Positions 10,064 through 19,064 of a stretch of 64,000 nt of DNA are shown in pieces. The position numbers and the translations under genes are program-made. The stretch lies in assembly GCF_001015055.1 (NCBI RefSeq), contig NZ_BBWZ01000001.1:124001-188000 (forward strand), given 5' to 3'. The notes below the pieces were generated by a model. That model saw nothing but the letters and a program-made list of their open reading frames with translations. It did no database searches and was not told where the DNA came from. This DNA comes from Aneurinibacillus tyrosinisolvens. Lineage in GTDB: Bacteria > Bacillota > Bacilli > Aneurinibacillales > Aneurinibacillaceae. Within the stretch, counting starts at the first letter, position 1. The number at the start of each line of letters is the position of its first letter.

Positions 10064-11128
10064 ATGAACTACAGAAGCCCGATGATTGTAAGAATGAGCA
10101 AGCAAATTCAGGAACCTGACTATTTTATTATGGAAGAGGTCAGCAAAAAGGTAGACAATCTGACAAAGCCCCCCGGCAGTCTTGGCACTCTTGAAGAAAT
10201 GGTTATCCGCCTTGCGGGTATCCAGCGCGTACAGGTGCCCTCCGTATCGAAAAGAGCGGTTGTTGTTATGTGCGGAGACCATGGGGTCGTGGAAGAAGGA
10301 GTTAGCGCTTTTCCTTCTGAGTTGACAGGGATGATGATGGAGAACTTTGCGCGTGGCGGGGCCGCGATTAACGCATTTTCCCGGCAGGTAAACGCCGGCG
10401 TCATCGTTGTTGATATTGGCAGTAAAGCCGAGACACCGGAAGGGATCCGCCCGCTAAAGGTAAAGGCGGGAACGAACAACATGGCTCAAGGTCCGGCAAT
10501 GAGCCGGGAGGAAGCAATCGCTGCTATTGAGACGGGAATGAAAATTGCCGAAGAACTTGCAACAAACGGATATAAAGCGGTTGCGCTGGGGGATATGGGA
10601 ATCGGAAACACGACACCGAGTGCCGCTATCACTGCTGCGATTACCGGAGCGCCTGTAGCTGAAATTACGGGAAAAGGAACAGGCATAGACGAAGAAAAAC
10701 GGCAGGCGAAAGCCCGGATTATCGAACAATCGCTTAAGGTGAACGGGCTGGCTGCTGACTGGCGCGGGCAATTCGATGCCATCGACATTGTGGCAAAAGT
10801 AGGAGGCCTGGAAATCGCCGGGCTCGCCGGTGTTATTATAGGCGGTGCGGCGTGCGGGCTGGCAATTGTTATAGATGGGGTCATTGCGGGAGCGGCGGCT
10901 CTCATTGCGAGTGAATTGTTTGCTGAATCCCGAAACTACCTGTTTGCTTCCCACCTATCGGAAGAACCGGCTCAAATGGTGGCGCTGAACTATCTGGGGC
11001 TTGCTCCGGTGCTGCATCTTCGCATGCGACTCGGCGAAGGTTCGGGAGCGGTCCTCCTGTTTCCACTGCTTGATGCTTCTATTGCTATGCTTTGTGAGAT
11101 GGCAACCTTCGCTGACATGGGATTGTAA
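10064..11128 (+). CDS. cobT: Nicotinate-nucleotide:dimethylbenzimidazole phosphoribosyltransferase
   Basis: CobT makes alpha-ribazole phosphate for the lower ligand of cobalamin. The 354-residue protein has the family segments LTKPPGSLG, CGDHGV, ALGDMGIGNTTPSAA and the C-terminal RLGEGSGA, which carries the catalytic glutamate of the family. A GGAGG site precedes the ATG. It is separated from the main cobalamin operon by about 9 kb and has its own riboswitch and terminator. Confidence 0.95.
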   Translation: MNYRSPMIVRMSKQIQEPDYFIMEEVSKKVDNLTKPPGSLGTLEEMVIRLAGIQRVQVPSVSKRAVVVMCGDHGVVEEGVSAFPSELTGMMMENFARGGAAINAFSRQVNAGVIVVDIGSKAETPEGIRPLKVKAGTNNMAQGPAMSREEAIAAIETGMKIAEELATNGYKAVALGDMGIGNTTPSAAITAAITGAPVAEITGKGTGIDEEKRQAKARIIEQSLKVNGLAADWRGQFDAIDIVAKVGGLEIAGLAGVIIGGAACGLAIVIDGVIAGAAALIASELFAESRNYLFASHLSEEPAQMVALNYLGLAPVLHLRMRLGEGSGAVLLFPLLDASIAMLCEMATFADMGL

Positions 11129-11143
11129 AGCAATCCAAATAAT

Positions 11144-11178
11144 AAAGGGGCTTCCGCTACCAATGGGGAAGCCCCTTT
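11144..11178 (+). terminator. Hairpin after cobT
   Basis: AAGGGGCTTCC pairs with GGAAGCCCCTTT around a 10-base loop, 16 bases after the cobT stop. The U-tract is short, but position and stem strength suggest a terminator, perhaps bidirectional. Confidence 0.65.
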
Positions 11179-11305
11179 CAGGCTGGTGAGAAACGTCATT
11201 TCTTTTTGGTAATATTTTTAGCTATTACCAGACTCTCTTTCTAAAGTAAAATAGTATCATTCAGATAACTACTTTTAATGAGAGTAAATGAAAGAAGGAA
11301 CTTAG

Positions 11306-12586
11306 ATGAGCGATACACATTATCTTATTAATTTTCACGAAATAGACCCTGCGATGATTCCAAACTACTATGACTATGGATATGTGATTAATAGTATAAA
11401 AACGAAAATAGTTCAGGAGTTTGGTTTCGATTTTAAGCTGTACGCTGATGATGAGACATCAAATGAGATTTGGGAAGTACTGGAGGAAGACCTTCAGGCT
11501 AATCCAGATAAGGTACGCTTGCTTTCACATATATTCGATGGAATTGAAACCTCCACGATTTCTTCCAATGACAATGACAAAACGTTAGAACTTATCGTTA
11601 AACCAAGAATAACAAACGCATTTTATTACTATCCGGACTACCAGGTAGCTTTAGCCAGAACCCCTGTTTTTCAAAGCCACAGTGAAAACATCCATGATTT
11701 TATTCTAGCGAAAAATAATGAATGTTTAGTTGAATTTCTTCAGTATATTTTAAGAAGAAAACGAGAGTATATTAGAAACCATGTGACTGTATTTACAGAC
11801 ACTGCGGATGGCGTTGAAAGCAAAAAAGAGAAAATCACTACATTGGTAACACGAGATGAAGTTTTCTTAGAAGAACATTTAAAAAAAGAAATTTACCGTT
11901 CAATAGATGAGTTCTTCTCGGAGAGCGGTCAGTTTTTTAAAACATACAACATTCCTTATAAAAGGGGGATTCTCCTTCATGGGAAACCCGGAAATGGGAA
12001 AACAACTCTCGTTAAATCAATTGCCAATAGCATCACAGCTCCTGTGGCCTACTGGCAGATTACAGAGTATACATCCAGCTATTCCATCCAGGAAGTTTTC
12101 TCATCGGTAGCCAGAATGACACCGATGGTTCTAGTTATCGAAGACATTGATTCCATGCCCGAGGCAGCCCGATCCGTGTTTTTAAACACTCTCGATGGAG
12201 CCACTTCAAAAGAAGGAATTTTCTTAATTGGCACTACTAATTATCCTGAAAAGATAGACCCGGCCCTGATTAATCGAGCAGGCCGTTTTGATAGAGCCTA
12301 TGAGATAAAATTGCCAACCAATGATCTGCGGTTCAGCTATTTACTGGAGAAAAAAATCGATCAATTTATGCCGTTGGAGGATGTAGAAAGGATCGTGAAT
12401 GCAACGAAAGGTTTTTCATTTGCCCAGCTTAATGAATTATACACTTCGATTGCTTTACAATGGCATTATGAACATGAGGTACATATAGATAAGCTATGTT
12501 CAGAACTGCAATCTGCTAACAAAAAACAGATGAAACAAACATGGGACTCGGAACGTGACTTACATCATGTTGGCTTTAGAGTTTAG
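11306..12586 (+). CDS. AAA-family ATPase, BCS1/FtsH-like core, orphan
   Basis: The 426-residue protein has an N-terminal region of about 200 residues that I do not recognise, then one AAA module: Walker A GKPGNGKTT, Walker B LVIEDID, sensor-1 GTTNYP and the second-region-of-homology RAGRFDR arginine finger. The closest general class is single-ring AAA proteins of the BCS1/FtsH type. There is no membrane segment or protease motif. It is monocistronic, clearly AT-richer than its cobalamin and transporter neighbours, and ends at its own terminator, which suggests acquisition as a unit. Substrate unknown. Confidence 0.85.
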   Translation: MSDTHYLINFHEIDPAMIPNYYDYGYVINSIKTKIVQEFGFDFKLYADDETSNEIWEVLEEDLQANPDKVRLLSHIFDGIETSTISSNDNDKTLELIVKPRITNAFYYYPDYQVALARTPVFQSHSENIHDFILAKNNECLVEFLQYILRRKREYIRNHVTVFTDTADGVESKKEKITTLVTRDEVFLEEHLKKEIYRSIDEFFSESGQFFKTYNIPYKRGILLHGKPGNGKTTLVKSIANSITAPVAYWQITEYTSSYSIQEVFSSVARMTPMVLVIEDIDSMPEAARSVFLNTLDGATSKEGIFLIGTTNYPEKIDPALINRAGRFDRAYEIKLPTNDLRFSYLLEKKIDQFMPLEDVERIVNATKGFSFAQLNELYTSIALQWHYEHEVHIDKLCSELQSANKKQMKQTWDSERDLHHVGFRV

Positions 12587-12610
12587 CCAATAAGACTTTC
12601 TATCAATAGA

Positions 12611-12645
12611 TCCCCCAGCTATAGTGAAAAGCTGGGGGATTTTCT
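12611..12645 (+). terminator. Terminator of the AAA ATPase gene
   Basis: TCCCCCAGCT pairs with AGCTGGGGGA around ATAGTGAAA, followed by TTTTCTT. Confidence 0.85.
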
Positions 12646-12694
12646 TGATGTTAATACAGCCTAATAGAGAGCCTTCCCCAACTTCCTCTAAAAG

Positions 12695-12732
12695 GTCAAT
12701 ATATTGACTTTTTGAGCAATCTTTTTTATGAT
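12695..12732 (+). promoter_or_regulatory. SigA promoter with palindromic operator of the marR-efflux operon
   Basis: TTGACT (12704-12709), 17 bases, TATGAT (12727-12732) forms a near-consensus promoter. A perfect 14-bp palindrome GTCAATATATTGAC (12695-12708) overlaps the -35 element, the usual arrangement for autorepression by the MarR protein encoded next. Confidence 0.75.
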
Positions 12733-12769
12733 AAATATCCAGTTAGTGACTTTTACGAGGTGAACATTC

Positions 12770-13219
12770 ATGGCAGGAATGGATATCAGGGTTCAGGTTG
12801 TACTGGATATTTTTCGCGCATCCAATCTTCTCGCAAGAGCAGGCGGAAAAATGGCGGCGCAGGGAGGCCTGGCGAGCGCGCAGCAGTGGCTGATTTTGGG
12901 GGATATTGAAAGAAGGGAAGGTATTTCTTTAAAAGAACTGCGGCAAAGTACACTTGTAACAAAGCAAAATATTACAGGCATGGTGGAACGATTGCGGCAG
13001 GGTGGGTATATCACTACATATAACGATCCAAATGACAGGCGCGTGACCCGGGTTCGTCTGACAGAAGAAGGAAGGATCGTTTTGCAAATCCTGCGGCCGA
13101 TTAGCCAGGCAAGCAATGGGGAAACATTCGGTGCCCTTAAACCGGAAGAGCTAAACCAGCTTGCTTCTTTGCTCGAACGGGTAATAGAAAGACTGGAGCA
13201 ACAAGCAGCACAATTATAA
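12770..13219 (+). CDS. MarR-family transcriptional regulator
   Basis: The 149-residue winged-helix protein has the MarR recognition region LVTKQNITGMVERL and the wing YNDPNDRRVTRVRLTEEG (DxRxxxxxLT-type signature). GAGGTG precedes the ATG. It is followed 19 bases later by a drug exporter gene, so it probably represses its own operon until a toxic ligand binds. A palindrome overlapping the -35 box supports autoregulation. Confidence 0.93.
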   Translation: MAGMDIRVQVVLDIFRASNLLARAGGKMAAQGGLASAQQWLILGDIERREGISLKELRQSTLVTKQNITGMVERLRQGGYITTYNDPNDRRVTRVRLTEEGRIVLQILRPISQASNGETFGALKPEELNQLASLLERVIERLEQQAAQL

Positions 13220-13238
13220 CAAAGGAGAAACGGAGAGA

Positions 13239-14741
13239 ATGAAAACAAACAGACGCATTGTTACCATTGCTATGATGGTAGCAACTTTTTTGGCTGCAAT
13301 CGAAGTCACGATTGTCAGCACAGCCATGCCAAGAATCGTGAGCGATCTCGGGGGCATCAAACTCATTAGCTGGGTGTTTGCCATCTATCTGCTTACTTCG
13401 ACGGTAACAACACCTATCTACGGAAAGCTCGCGGACTTATTCGGCCGTAAAATTATTTTCACAATCGGCACAATTATATTTCTCATCGGTTCCATGCTGT
13501 GCGGGATGGCACAGTCGATGGATCAGCTCATCTGGTTCCGCGCGCTGCAGGGAATTGGCGCCGGTGCCGTGCTCCCGGTTACTTTTACGATCATCGGGGA
13601 TATTTATTCCTTCGAGGAGCGTGCCAAAATTCAAGGGCTATTCAGCGCAATCTGGGGGATTGCCGGTATTGCTGGCCCTCTCGTCGGCGGGTTCTTTGTC
13701 GACGTTATATCGTGGCACTGGATTTTCTATATTAACGTCCCATTTGGTATTATCGCTATGATTATGGTGTGGGTGTCCTTGAAAGAAAACTTTGAGAAGC
13801 GGAAAAAGCATATTGATTATGCGGGTGCCGTTACGTTCACAATCGGGACGACCGCTCTGTTATATGCCCTTCTTACCGGGGGGGAGAATTATGCGTGGGA
13901 TTCAACTATCATTCTCGGTCTTTTTGTCGCAGCGGCTGTGTTCCTGGCCTGGTTTACTTTTATTGAATTAAAATCTCCGGAACCGATGCTTCCGCTCAAA
14001 TTGTTCAGCATCAGAGAGATTTCTATTTCCAACCTTGCTTCCTTCCTGGCGAGCGCGATTCTTATTGCCATTAACGCGTATTTGCCAATGTGGGTTCAGG
14101 GAATATATGGAGCCGGAGCGACAACCGCAGGTCTTACACTTGCGCCGATGTCTATCGGGTGGCCGATTGGTGCCGTTCTAAGCGGAAGAATGCTGATTAA
14201 AGGAGGCGCACGTAAGACCTCCCTCATTGGTGTCGTTGCCATCTTTATTGCATCCGTCTGGCTCTCCACGATTACGATGACAACATCCTATCTCGTTCTT
14301 GCTGCCATTATGTTCATCGCCGGCCTGGGCTTTGGTTTCTCGATTACAATCTTTACTGTCGTTGTGCAGTCTTCGGTAGACTGGAATTTACGGGGAGCGG
14401 CGACAGCTTCGAACTCGTTTGTCAGGACGCTGGGGCAAACGTTCGGGATCGCGATTTTCGGTACGTTGTTTAATAATGCGATTACAACGTACATGTCCGC
14501 GCACGCGCAGGAGCCGGGCATATCGAAGGGGGGAGACATGAACCGGCTGCTCAATCCTGAACAGGTAAAAGCGATGCCGGCCCATCTCGTCCAGGTCATG
14601 CGTGAAGGGCTTGCTTACGGCCTGCACCATATTTTCATTACCCTCTCTTTTATCGCAGCGGCTACGTTTATCGCAACGCTCTTGCTGCCAAAGCGGAAAG
14701 AAGGAGAACAGCCTGCCGGAAAGAGCGTATCGAATGCATAA
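13239..14741 (+). CDS. DHA2-family (EmrB/QacA type, 14-TM) drug exporter
   Basis: The 500-residue membrane protein has 14 hydrophobic segments typical of DHA2 MFS multidrug exporters. Motif A-like YGKLADLFGRKI follows TM2 and motif C-like GIAGPLVGGFF lies in TM5. It would expel cationic or lipophilic toxins by proton antiport. AAAGGAG precedes the ATG; the gene is in operon with the MarR regulator and ends at a bidirectional terminator. Confidence 0.93.
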   Translation: MKTNRRIVTIAMMVATFLAAIEVTIVSTAMPRIVSDLGGIKLISWVFAIYLLTSTVTTPIYGKLADLFGRKIIFTIGTIIFLIGSMLCGMAQSMDQLIWFRALQGIGAGAVLPVTFTIIGDIYSFEERAKIQGLFSAIWGIAGIAGPLVGGFFVDVISWHWIFYINVPFGIIAMIMVWVSLKENFEKRKKHIDYAGAVTFTIGTTALLYALLTGGENYAWDSTIILGLFVAAAVFLAWFTFIELKSPEPMLPLKLFSIREISISNLASFLASAILIAINAYLPMWVQGIYGAGATTAGLTLAPMSIGWPIGAVLSGRMLIKGGARKTSLIGVVAIFIASVWLSTITMTTSYLVLAAIMFIAGLGFGFSITIFTVVVQSSVDWNLRGAATASNSFVRTLGQTFGIAIFGTLFNNAITTYMSAHAQEPGISKGGDMNRLLNPEQVKAMPAHLVQVMREGLAYGLHHIFITLSFIAAATFIATLLLPKRKEGEQPAGKSVSNA

Positions 14742-14770
14742 CTAGTTTTTTAGGAAGGAAAGCTATGTAT

Positions 14771-14807
14771 AAAAAAAGCACCCTGAGATTTCAGGGTGTT
14801 TCTTTTT
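14771..14807. terminator. Bidirectional terminator between the exporter and a convergent gene
   Basis: CACCCTGA pairs with TCAGGGTG around a GATT loop with AAAAAAA on the left and TTTCTTTTT on the right. The stop codon of the minus-strand gene lies inside the hairpin. Confidence 0.85.
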
Positions 14808-15231
14808 GCTCTTCTTCTTCCAGGCCCATAGAGAAACATATAACCGCAAAGGAAAAGAGACTAAATACTGTAATGAATATGAGCAAAAGAAACGGCCTGT
14901 CAGCCATAGCGCCCAGCATCGGACCCATAATTCCCGCCATAAAACCGCTGATTCCCCCGCTAATTACCGTTTGGGAATCACCGAGCATCCCAAATAAAAC
15001 ACCAATCAGAACGGCCACAAGTATATTGACGATAGTAATAATGGTATAAGCAGAAGGAAATTGATATGTGAGTGCAATGCCCGTCGCTGTTCCGAGAAGC
15101 CCGGTTACTGCCATGGTTATGTTCATTCCAATATGGCAGCCGATAATTTCGCGAAACCTCGTCAGAAAAAGGTAAGAACAGGCACCGGCAATGAGGTTAA
15201 CTCCCAGCAGCAGCCAAAGAAACCAGGACAT
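14791..15231 (-). CDS. Small integral membrane protein, unknown
   Basis: The 146-residue protein has about four to five hydrophobic helices, a glycine-rich centre (GGISGFMAGIMGPMLGAM) and a short acidic C-terminus (GLEEEEQKETP). GGAGGAG lies just before the start on the minus strand. I do not recognise the family; the GxxxGxxxG spacing suggests tightly packed helices. Convergent with the drug exporter. Confidence 0.75.
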   Translation of the reverse strand: MSWFLWLLLGVNLIAGACSYLFLTRFREIIGCHIGMNITMAVTGLLGTATGIALTYQFPSAYTIITIVNILVAVLIGVLFGMLGDSQTVISGGISGFMAGIMGPMLGAMADRPFLLLIFITVFSLFSFAVICFSMGLEEEEQKETP

Positions 15232-15380
15232 AATTTCTCTCCTCCTCTTTCATTTGTGGACAAAAAATAATGCTTTTAACCAGACCTTGCCCCATCACTT
15301 TTCTTGTTTTCCATCCATATTATATATATGATGAAACCTCATGAATGGTAAACCGCAAAAATTAAAAGGGAGGGGTAAAT

Positions 15381-15545
15381 GTGATAGAAAAAATAGGAAG
15401 TTTTTTAGAGGGCACACATCGTTATATTAGGAGTAAAGCATCCGAAAAAGCCGGTATTCTCTCAAAATGTATGTGTGCCAGGGTAAAAGGAGAAGATACA
15501 AGGTGCAGATGCAAAGCAAGAGCCCGCAGAAGATGCAGATGCTAA
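15381..15545 (+). CDS. Cysteine/arginine-rich 54-residue microprotein
   Basis: A GTG start with GGGAGGGG 9-13 bases upstream opens a 54-residue frame. The first half is mixed and helical (IEKIGSFLEGTHRYIRSK); the second is strikingly Cys/Arg rich, with CMC then RCRCKARARRRCRC at the C-terminus (six cysteines). A strong terminator follows 24 bases after the stop. The composition suggests a metal-binding, nucleic-acid-binding or spore-associated peptide; none is shown. The neighbour on the other strand is also a basic Cys-containing unknown. Confidence 0.6.
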   Translation: MIEKIGSFLEGTHRYIRSKASEKAGILSKCMCARVKGEDTRCRCKARARRRCRC

Positions 15546-15568
15546 TTGTTTAAATAAAATATAAGCAA

Positions 15569-15603
15569 AAGAAAGAGCCATTTTATAGTGAATGGCTCTT
15601 TCT
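15569..15603. terminator. Bidirectional terminator
   Basis: AGAAAGAGCCATT pairs perfectly with AATGGCTCTTTCT around an 8-base loop. It separates the convergent microprotein gene and the duplicated-domain gene. Confidence 0.87.
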
Positions 15604-15648
15604 AATTAACCCTATAAGATATTGAATCTCGGATAACATGGATACGCT

Positions 15649-16032
15649 TTAAAATGGACGGCGAATTACGGTACAGCGACGAGCACCACGACGAATCAAT
15701 TCTCGTGCGCGTTGTAAAGAAATGCGTACAAGTACCGCATTGTCTGTGCTATTCTCTACATCAAAAATGGAAAACGCGCGGCCTCTATCGATGAAGATAC
15801 ACTTGAACTCCACCTTAAGACCCGGAGTGGAACGTGGTCTTGTATTTCTAATAGGACATAGTTTTAATCCTCCACGAAGAAGTCGTCTAGCCTGGTCATT
15901 TGTAAGCCGAATAATAATAATTGGGTCGATTTCTACACCAGGAGCCTTCGCTTCAATCTCAGCCAATAAGAAAAAGCGTCCCTGATTTCTAATAATACAC
16001 CTTGATCCGATTTCAACGGTACTTGATGCCAT
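15649..16032 (-). CDS. Unknown protein with two tandem homologous halves
   Basis: The 127-residue basic protein has two similar halves: VEIGSRCIIRNQGRFFLLAE ending in LTNDQARRLLRGGLKLCPIR, and VEFKCIFIDRGRAFSIFDVE ending in LQRARELIRRGARRCTVIRR. Each half has a beta-rich part, then a QARxLxRxGxxxC helix-turn, so it arose by internal duplication. The ATG at 16032 is preferred over 16038 because GAGGTC then has normal spacing. I do not recognise the family. Confidence 0.7.
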   Translation of the reverse strand: MASSTVEIGSRCIIRNQGRFFLLAEIEAKAPGVEIDPIIIIRLTNDQARRLLRGGLKLCPIRNTRPRSTPGLKVEFKCIFIDRGRAFSIFDVENSTDNAVLVRISLQRARELIRRGARRCTVIRRPF

Positions 16033-16160
16033 TTTCATGACCTCGTACGACCAACATATGAGAACAAGATAACCAGTGATATAGACAAATGCTTGATGTT
16101 ATATAAAATAGGCTAAGGTAAAAGTTAATATTAAGAAGAAAATATAAGGAGAGGACCTCT

Positions 16161-16958
16161 ATGTCTTATCGTCTTTTACAAGTGCTTACCGTTATTCTGC
16201 CCACCCTGTTAATCGGAGGGTTTGAATATATTCGCCATAAGTTCCTGCTTAATGACCTGTCTATGGAAACAGGAAATATGTATATTACTGTTCTTATGTT
16301 TATTCTTTCCTTTTTGTTCTCTTCCTGGGTGTTTCGCATTATCCGCACAACGAATGAGCGGCTGGCCCAGGAACAGGCAAGACGGGCTGTATATGAAGAG
16401 AGGGAGAGACTTGCCCGTGAGCTGCATGATGGGATTGCGCAGTCCCTTTTCTTCCTCAATATTAAACTCAAGCAAGGCCAGCTGGAGGATGCCTCCCGTG
16501 CGGTTTCAATGATTGATAACCACGTGCGCCAGGCGATTTTCAATCTTCGTTCTTCACCTGAAGAAGGGGATTCACTTCCCTCCCGGCTTACCAAGTGGCT
16601 TTCTGAATGGAGTTCATTAACAGGAATCGATGTGGAGGAAGAAATCGAGCTTCCTGCTAAATTGTTCACGCCAAAAGAGGAAGTGCAGATTTTCGCTATT
16701 ATCCAGGAAGCGTTCGCTAATATCCGAAAGCATTCCGGAGCTTCCCGTGCAACCATTGAATTACAAGGAAAAGAAGACGGGTGGCAATTGAAGATTGCCG
16801 ACAACGGCTGCGGGATTGATAGCACCGCGATATCTGCAAAAAAATACGGAATTTCGATGATGAAGGAACGAACAAAACAGTTAGGAGCAAGCTTCCACCT
16901 CTCTAAGCGGGAGACGTGCGGGACAGAATTAATTGTAACGAAGGAGCGGCAAAAATGA
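16161..16958 (+). CDS. Sensor histidine kinase, HisKA_3 (NarX/LiaS-like)
   Basis: The 265-residue protein has two N-terminal transmembrane helices (about residues 5-25 and 40-60), then a HisKA_3 dimerisation box with the phosphoaccepting histidine in ERLARELHDGIAQSL, and an HATPase domain with EAFANIRKHS (N box) and IADNGCGID (G1 box). With almost no extracellular loop it is an intramembrane-sensing type. It overlaps the response regulator gene by 4 bases. Ligand unknown; copper genes follow downstream, but no direct link is shown. Confidence 0.93.
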   Translation: MSYRLLQVLTVILPTLLIGGFEYIRHKFLLNDLSMETGNMYITVLMFILSFLFSSWVFRIIRTTNERLAQEQARRAVYEERERLARELHDGIAQSLFFLNIKLKQGQLEDASRAVSMIDNHVRQAIFNLRSSPEEGDSLPSRLTKWLSEWSSLTGIDVEEEIELPAKLFTPKEEVQIFAIIQEAFANIRKHSGASRATIELQGKEDGWQLKIADNGCGIDSTAISAKKYGISMMKERTKQLGASFHLSKRETCGTELIVTKERQK

Positions 16959-17602
16959 AGCAATATAGCGTCGTTATTGCGGATGACCATCCGCTGGCAC
17001 GGGAAGGCATCCGAAGCGTATTGGAGGGGGACGAGTCCTTTATCATTGTAGGGGAAGCGGCAGATGGGCAGGAAGCCTTTGAGCTTTGCAGTGAGCTTCA
17101 GCCTGATTTGCTTCTTCTCGATATTCATATGCCCAGATTAAACGGACTGGAAGCGGTCCGGAAAATTAGAGGAGCCTATCCTCAAATCCATGTTGTCATG
17201 CTAACGGTTTCGGATGATGTAAAAGATCTATTTACCGCCATTCAATTTGGTGCGCAGGGATATTTGCTAAAAAATATGGAGCCGGATGACTGGATAGAGT
17301 ATCTTCATGCTTTGCTTGGGGATGATACAGAAGTATCACGAGAAATAGCCAGTCGGCTATTATATCGTTTTCGTACGGGGAACATGTCGGATGAACCCGA
17401 TCCGAATTCTTTGACACCAAGAGAACGCGAAATCCTTTCCTGGGTAGCGACAGGTGAGACGAATAAACAAATTGCCCATCGTCTTGTGATTGCGGAAAAT
17501 ACCGTAAAGAACCATATAAAAAATCTGCTGGAAAAACTTCACCTGGATAATCGTGTGCAACTGGCTGCTTATGCTGTTCGGCATGGTTTGACAGCGGAAT
17601 AA
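16955..17602 (+). CDS. NarL/FixJ-family response regulator
   Basis: The 215-residue regulator has a receiver domain with acidic pocket DD at residues 10-11, phosphoacceptor Asp56 in LLLLDIHMP and conserved lysine in YLLKN, followed by a LuxR-type HTH (LTPREREILSWVATGETNKQIAHRL). The ATG at 16955 lies in the kinase stop (ATGA overlap), so the pair is co-translated. The longer upstream reading in this frame is inside the kinase gene and is rejected. Confidence 0.94.
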   Translation: MKQYSVVIADDHPLAREGIRSVLEGDESFIIVGEAADGQEAFELCSELQPDLLLLDIHMPRLNGLEAVRKIRGAYPQIHVVMLTVSDDVKDLFTAIQFGAQGYLLKNMEPDDWIEYLHALLGDDTEVSREIASRLLYRFRTGNMSDEPDPNSLTPREREILSWVATGETNKQIAHRLVIAENTVKNHIKNLLEKLHLDNRVQLAAYAVRHGLTAE

Positions 17603-17741
17603 ATGGATACAGATGCTAAGATGACTCGTTCGAGCCATTTCCCTATTGTTATTACACATTTAAAATGTAAGGGTCGACTACCTTTTATATATTTCTTCAA
17701 AATAATGGTACAGCTTTGTTCATTACAGTAAAGGGGGAAGA

Positions 17742-19064
17742 ATGAAAGCTTTAAAGAGATACAGAATAGGGTGGTTGAGCTTACTGCTGGTTTTTTGCCT
17801 GGGAACGACTCTCGCATCGGCTCATGCCGCCCTTTTACGTACAACACCATCGAACGGCGAGGTTCTAAAAAACAATCCGCATAAAATCGCTTTAGAGTTC
17901 AGTGAACCGCTCGAACCTGATTTAATTGGCCTGAAATTGTATGGCTGGAATGGCGAGGAAATTAGGATAAAAGGGCCGAAGCTTACACCGGGTAACGCTT
18001 CGCAGATGTACGCGGAAGTCCCTGGATTAAGTGAAGGTACTTATACGGTGGCGTGGAGTGTGGTATCAGAAGATGGACACCCGGTAAAAGGTTCATATTC
18101 TTTTTCCGTTGGTAAAATGACCCCAGGAAAAATACCGGCGCCTGGTGAGCATTCCTATAACGGGTTAACAGCACTTCTTATTGTTTTACGTTTTCTGGTT
18201 GAAGGTATCATCTTGCTCGGCGGAGGATTGTACTGGCTGGCCTGGTATGCAGCAAAGCGTGGTTTCCCTGCCTTTACGGATATTCTCGGCAAAGTTTGCT
18301 ATTTCGGATGGGCCATCCTTCTGATTGGTTCGATAACCGAGTGGTTTGTTTATTCTGCTACCCTTCCGGGAGACAGCCTGCTTTCCTCTCTTCTTGCAGG
18401 AAGGTGGGAACTGATCGGGCAATCTTCCTTTGCTATGATGCTGCTCGTTCAGTTTGTGCTGCTGTTTCTTCTTGTCATTCCCGGCATGGTGGAGGGCTGG
18501 TATCTTTTTGTATGGACTCTTTTAATAAGCGCTTTCGCTTTGGGGGGACATGTGTGGGGAACTGAACCCGTATGGGCGGCTATAATGCTTCGCGTTCTGC
18601 ATTTGCTTGCCATTTCAATCTGGCTCGGGGGATTGACGTACCTGGTGCTTCTGCTTAAGTGGGAGAAGAGAAGCGGTCGGGAAATAAACCGTGCCGCATT
18701 TCATTCCTTTTTTGTGCGAATGGCCCTGATTGCGGCCTGTGGGACTGCTGTTACGGGAGCAGGCATGGCAACAGTACAAACCGGCTGGTCGTTATTTGTA
18801 CTGAATGAAGGAAGGACCTGGGGTGTTCTGCTGCTCCTAAAAGTCATTTTATTTTGTATGATGCTGGCGTTTGCTTTGAAGCAAACCTTGCACTGGGCAA
18901 AAGACGGGCATTCTTTATTAAGGGATAAGCTTAAATGGGAGTGGCTCATAGGGATTGTCATTATACTGGCCGGTGTATGGATGAGCCAGATTTCATATCC
19001 TCATGCCATAGATAACACAATAAATAACACGATACAAATTCTACAGGGGGGAACAAAAAAATGA
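17742..19064 (+). CDS. ycnJ: CopC-CopD fusion copper protein, YcnJ-like
   Basis: The 440-residue protein has a signal sequence (to about residue 27) ending before a histidine (SAHAALL), a CopC-type copper-binding domain with TPSNGEVL and EDGHPVKGSYSF, then an eight-helix CopD membrane domain. In B. subtilis YcnJ is implicated in copper acquisition. The mature N-terminal His and the downstream His are the expected Cu(II) ligands. It overlaps ycnI by 4 bases. Confidence 0.92.
   Translation: MKALKRYRIGWLSLLLVFCLGTTLASAHAALLRTTPSNGEVLKNNPHKIALEFSEPLEPDLIGLKLYGWNGEEIRIKGPKLTPGNASQMYAEVPGLSEGTYTVAWSVVSEDGHPVKGSYSFSVGKMTPGKIPAPGEHSYNGLTALLIVLRFLVEGIILLGGGLYWLAWYAAKRGFPAFTDILGKVCYFGWAILLIGSITEWFVYSATLPGDSLLSSLLAGRWELIGQSSFAMMLLVQFVLLFLLVIPGMVEGWYLFVWTLLISAFALGGHVWGTEPVWAAIMLRVLHLLAISIWLGGLTYLVLLLKWEKRSGREINRAAFHSFFVRMALIAACGTAVTGAGMATVQTGWSLFVLNEGRTWGVLLLLKVILFCMMLAFALKQTLHWAKDGHSLLRDKLKWEWLIGIVIILAGVWMSQISYPHAIDNTINNTIQILQGGTKK

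Noticed and set aside
9780-10067. 95-residue open frame (MPRLEENREGN...)
   Set aside because: It lies across the cobalamin riboswitch and terminator and has no ribosome binding site; the RNA elements explain the sequence.
9982-10282. Minus-strand frame opposite the cobT start
   Set aside because: Shadow of cobT and its leader; no site, no family resemblance.
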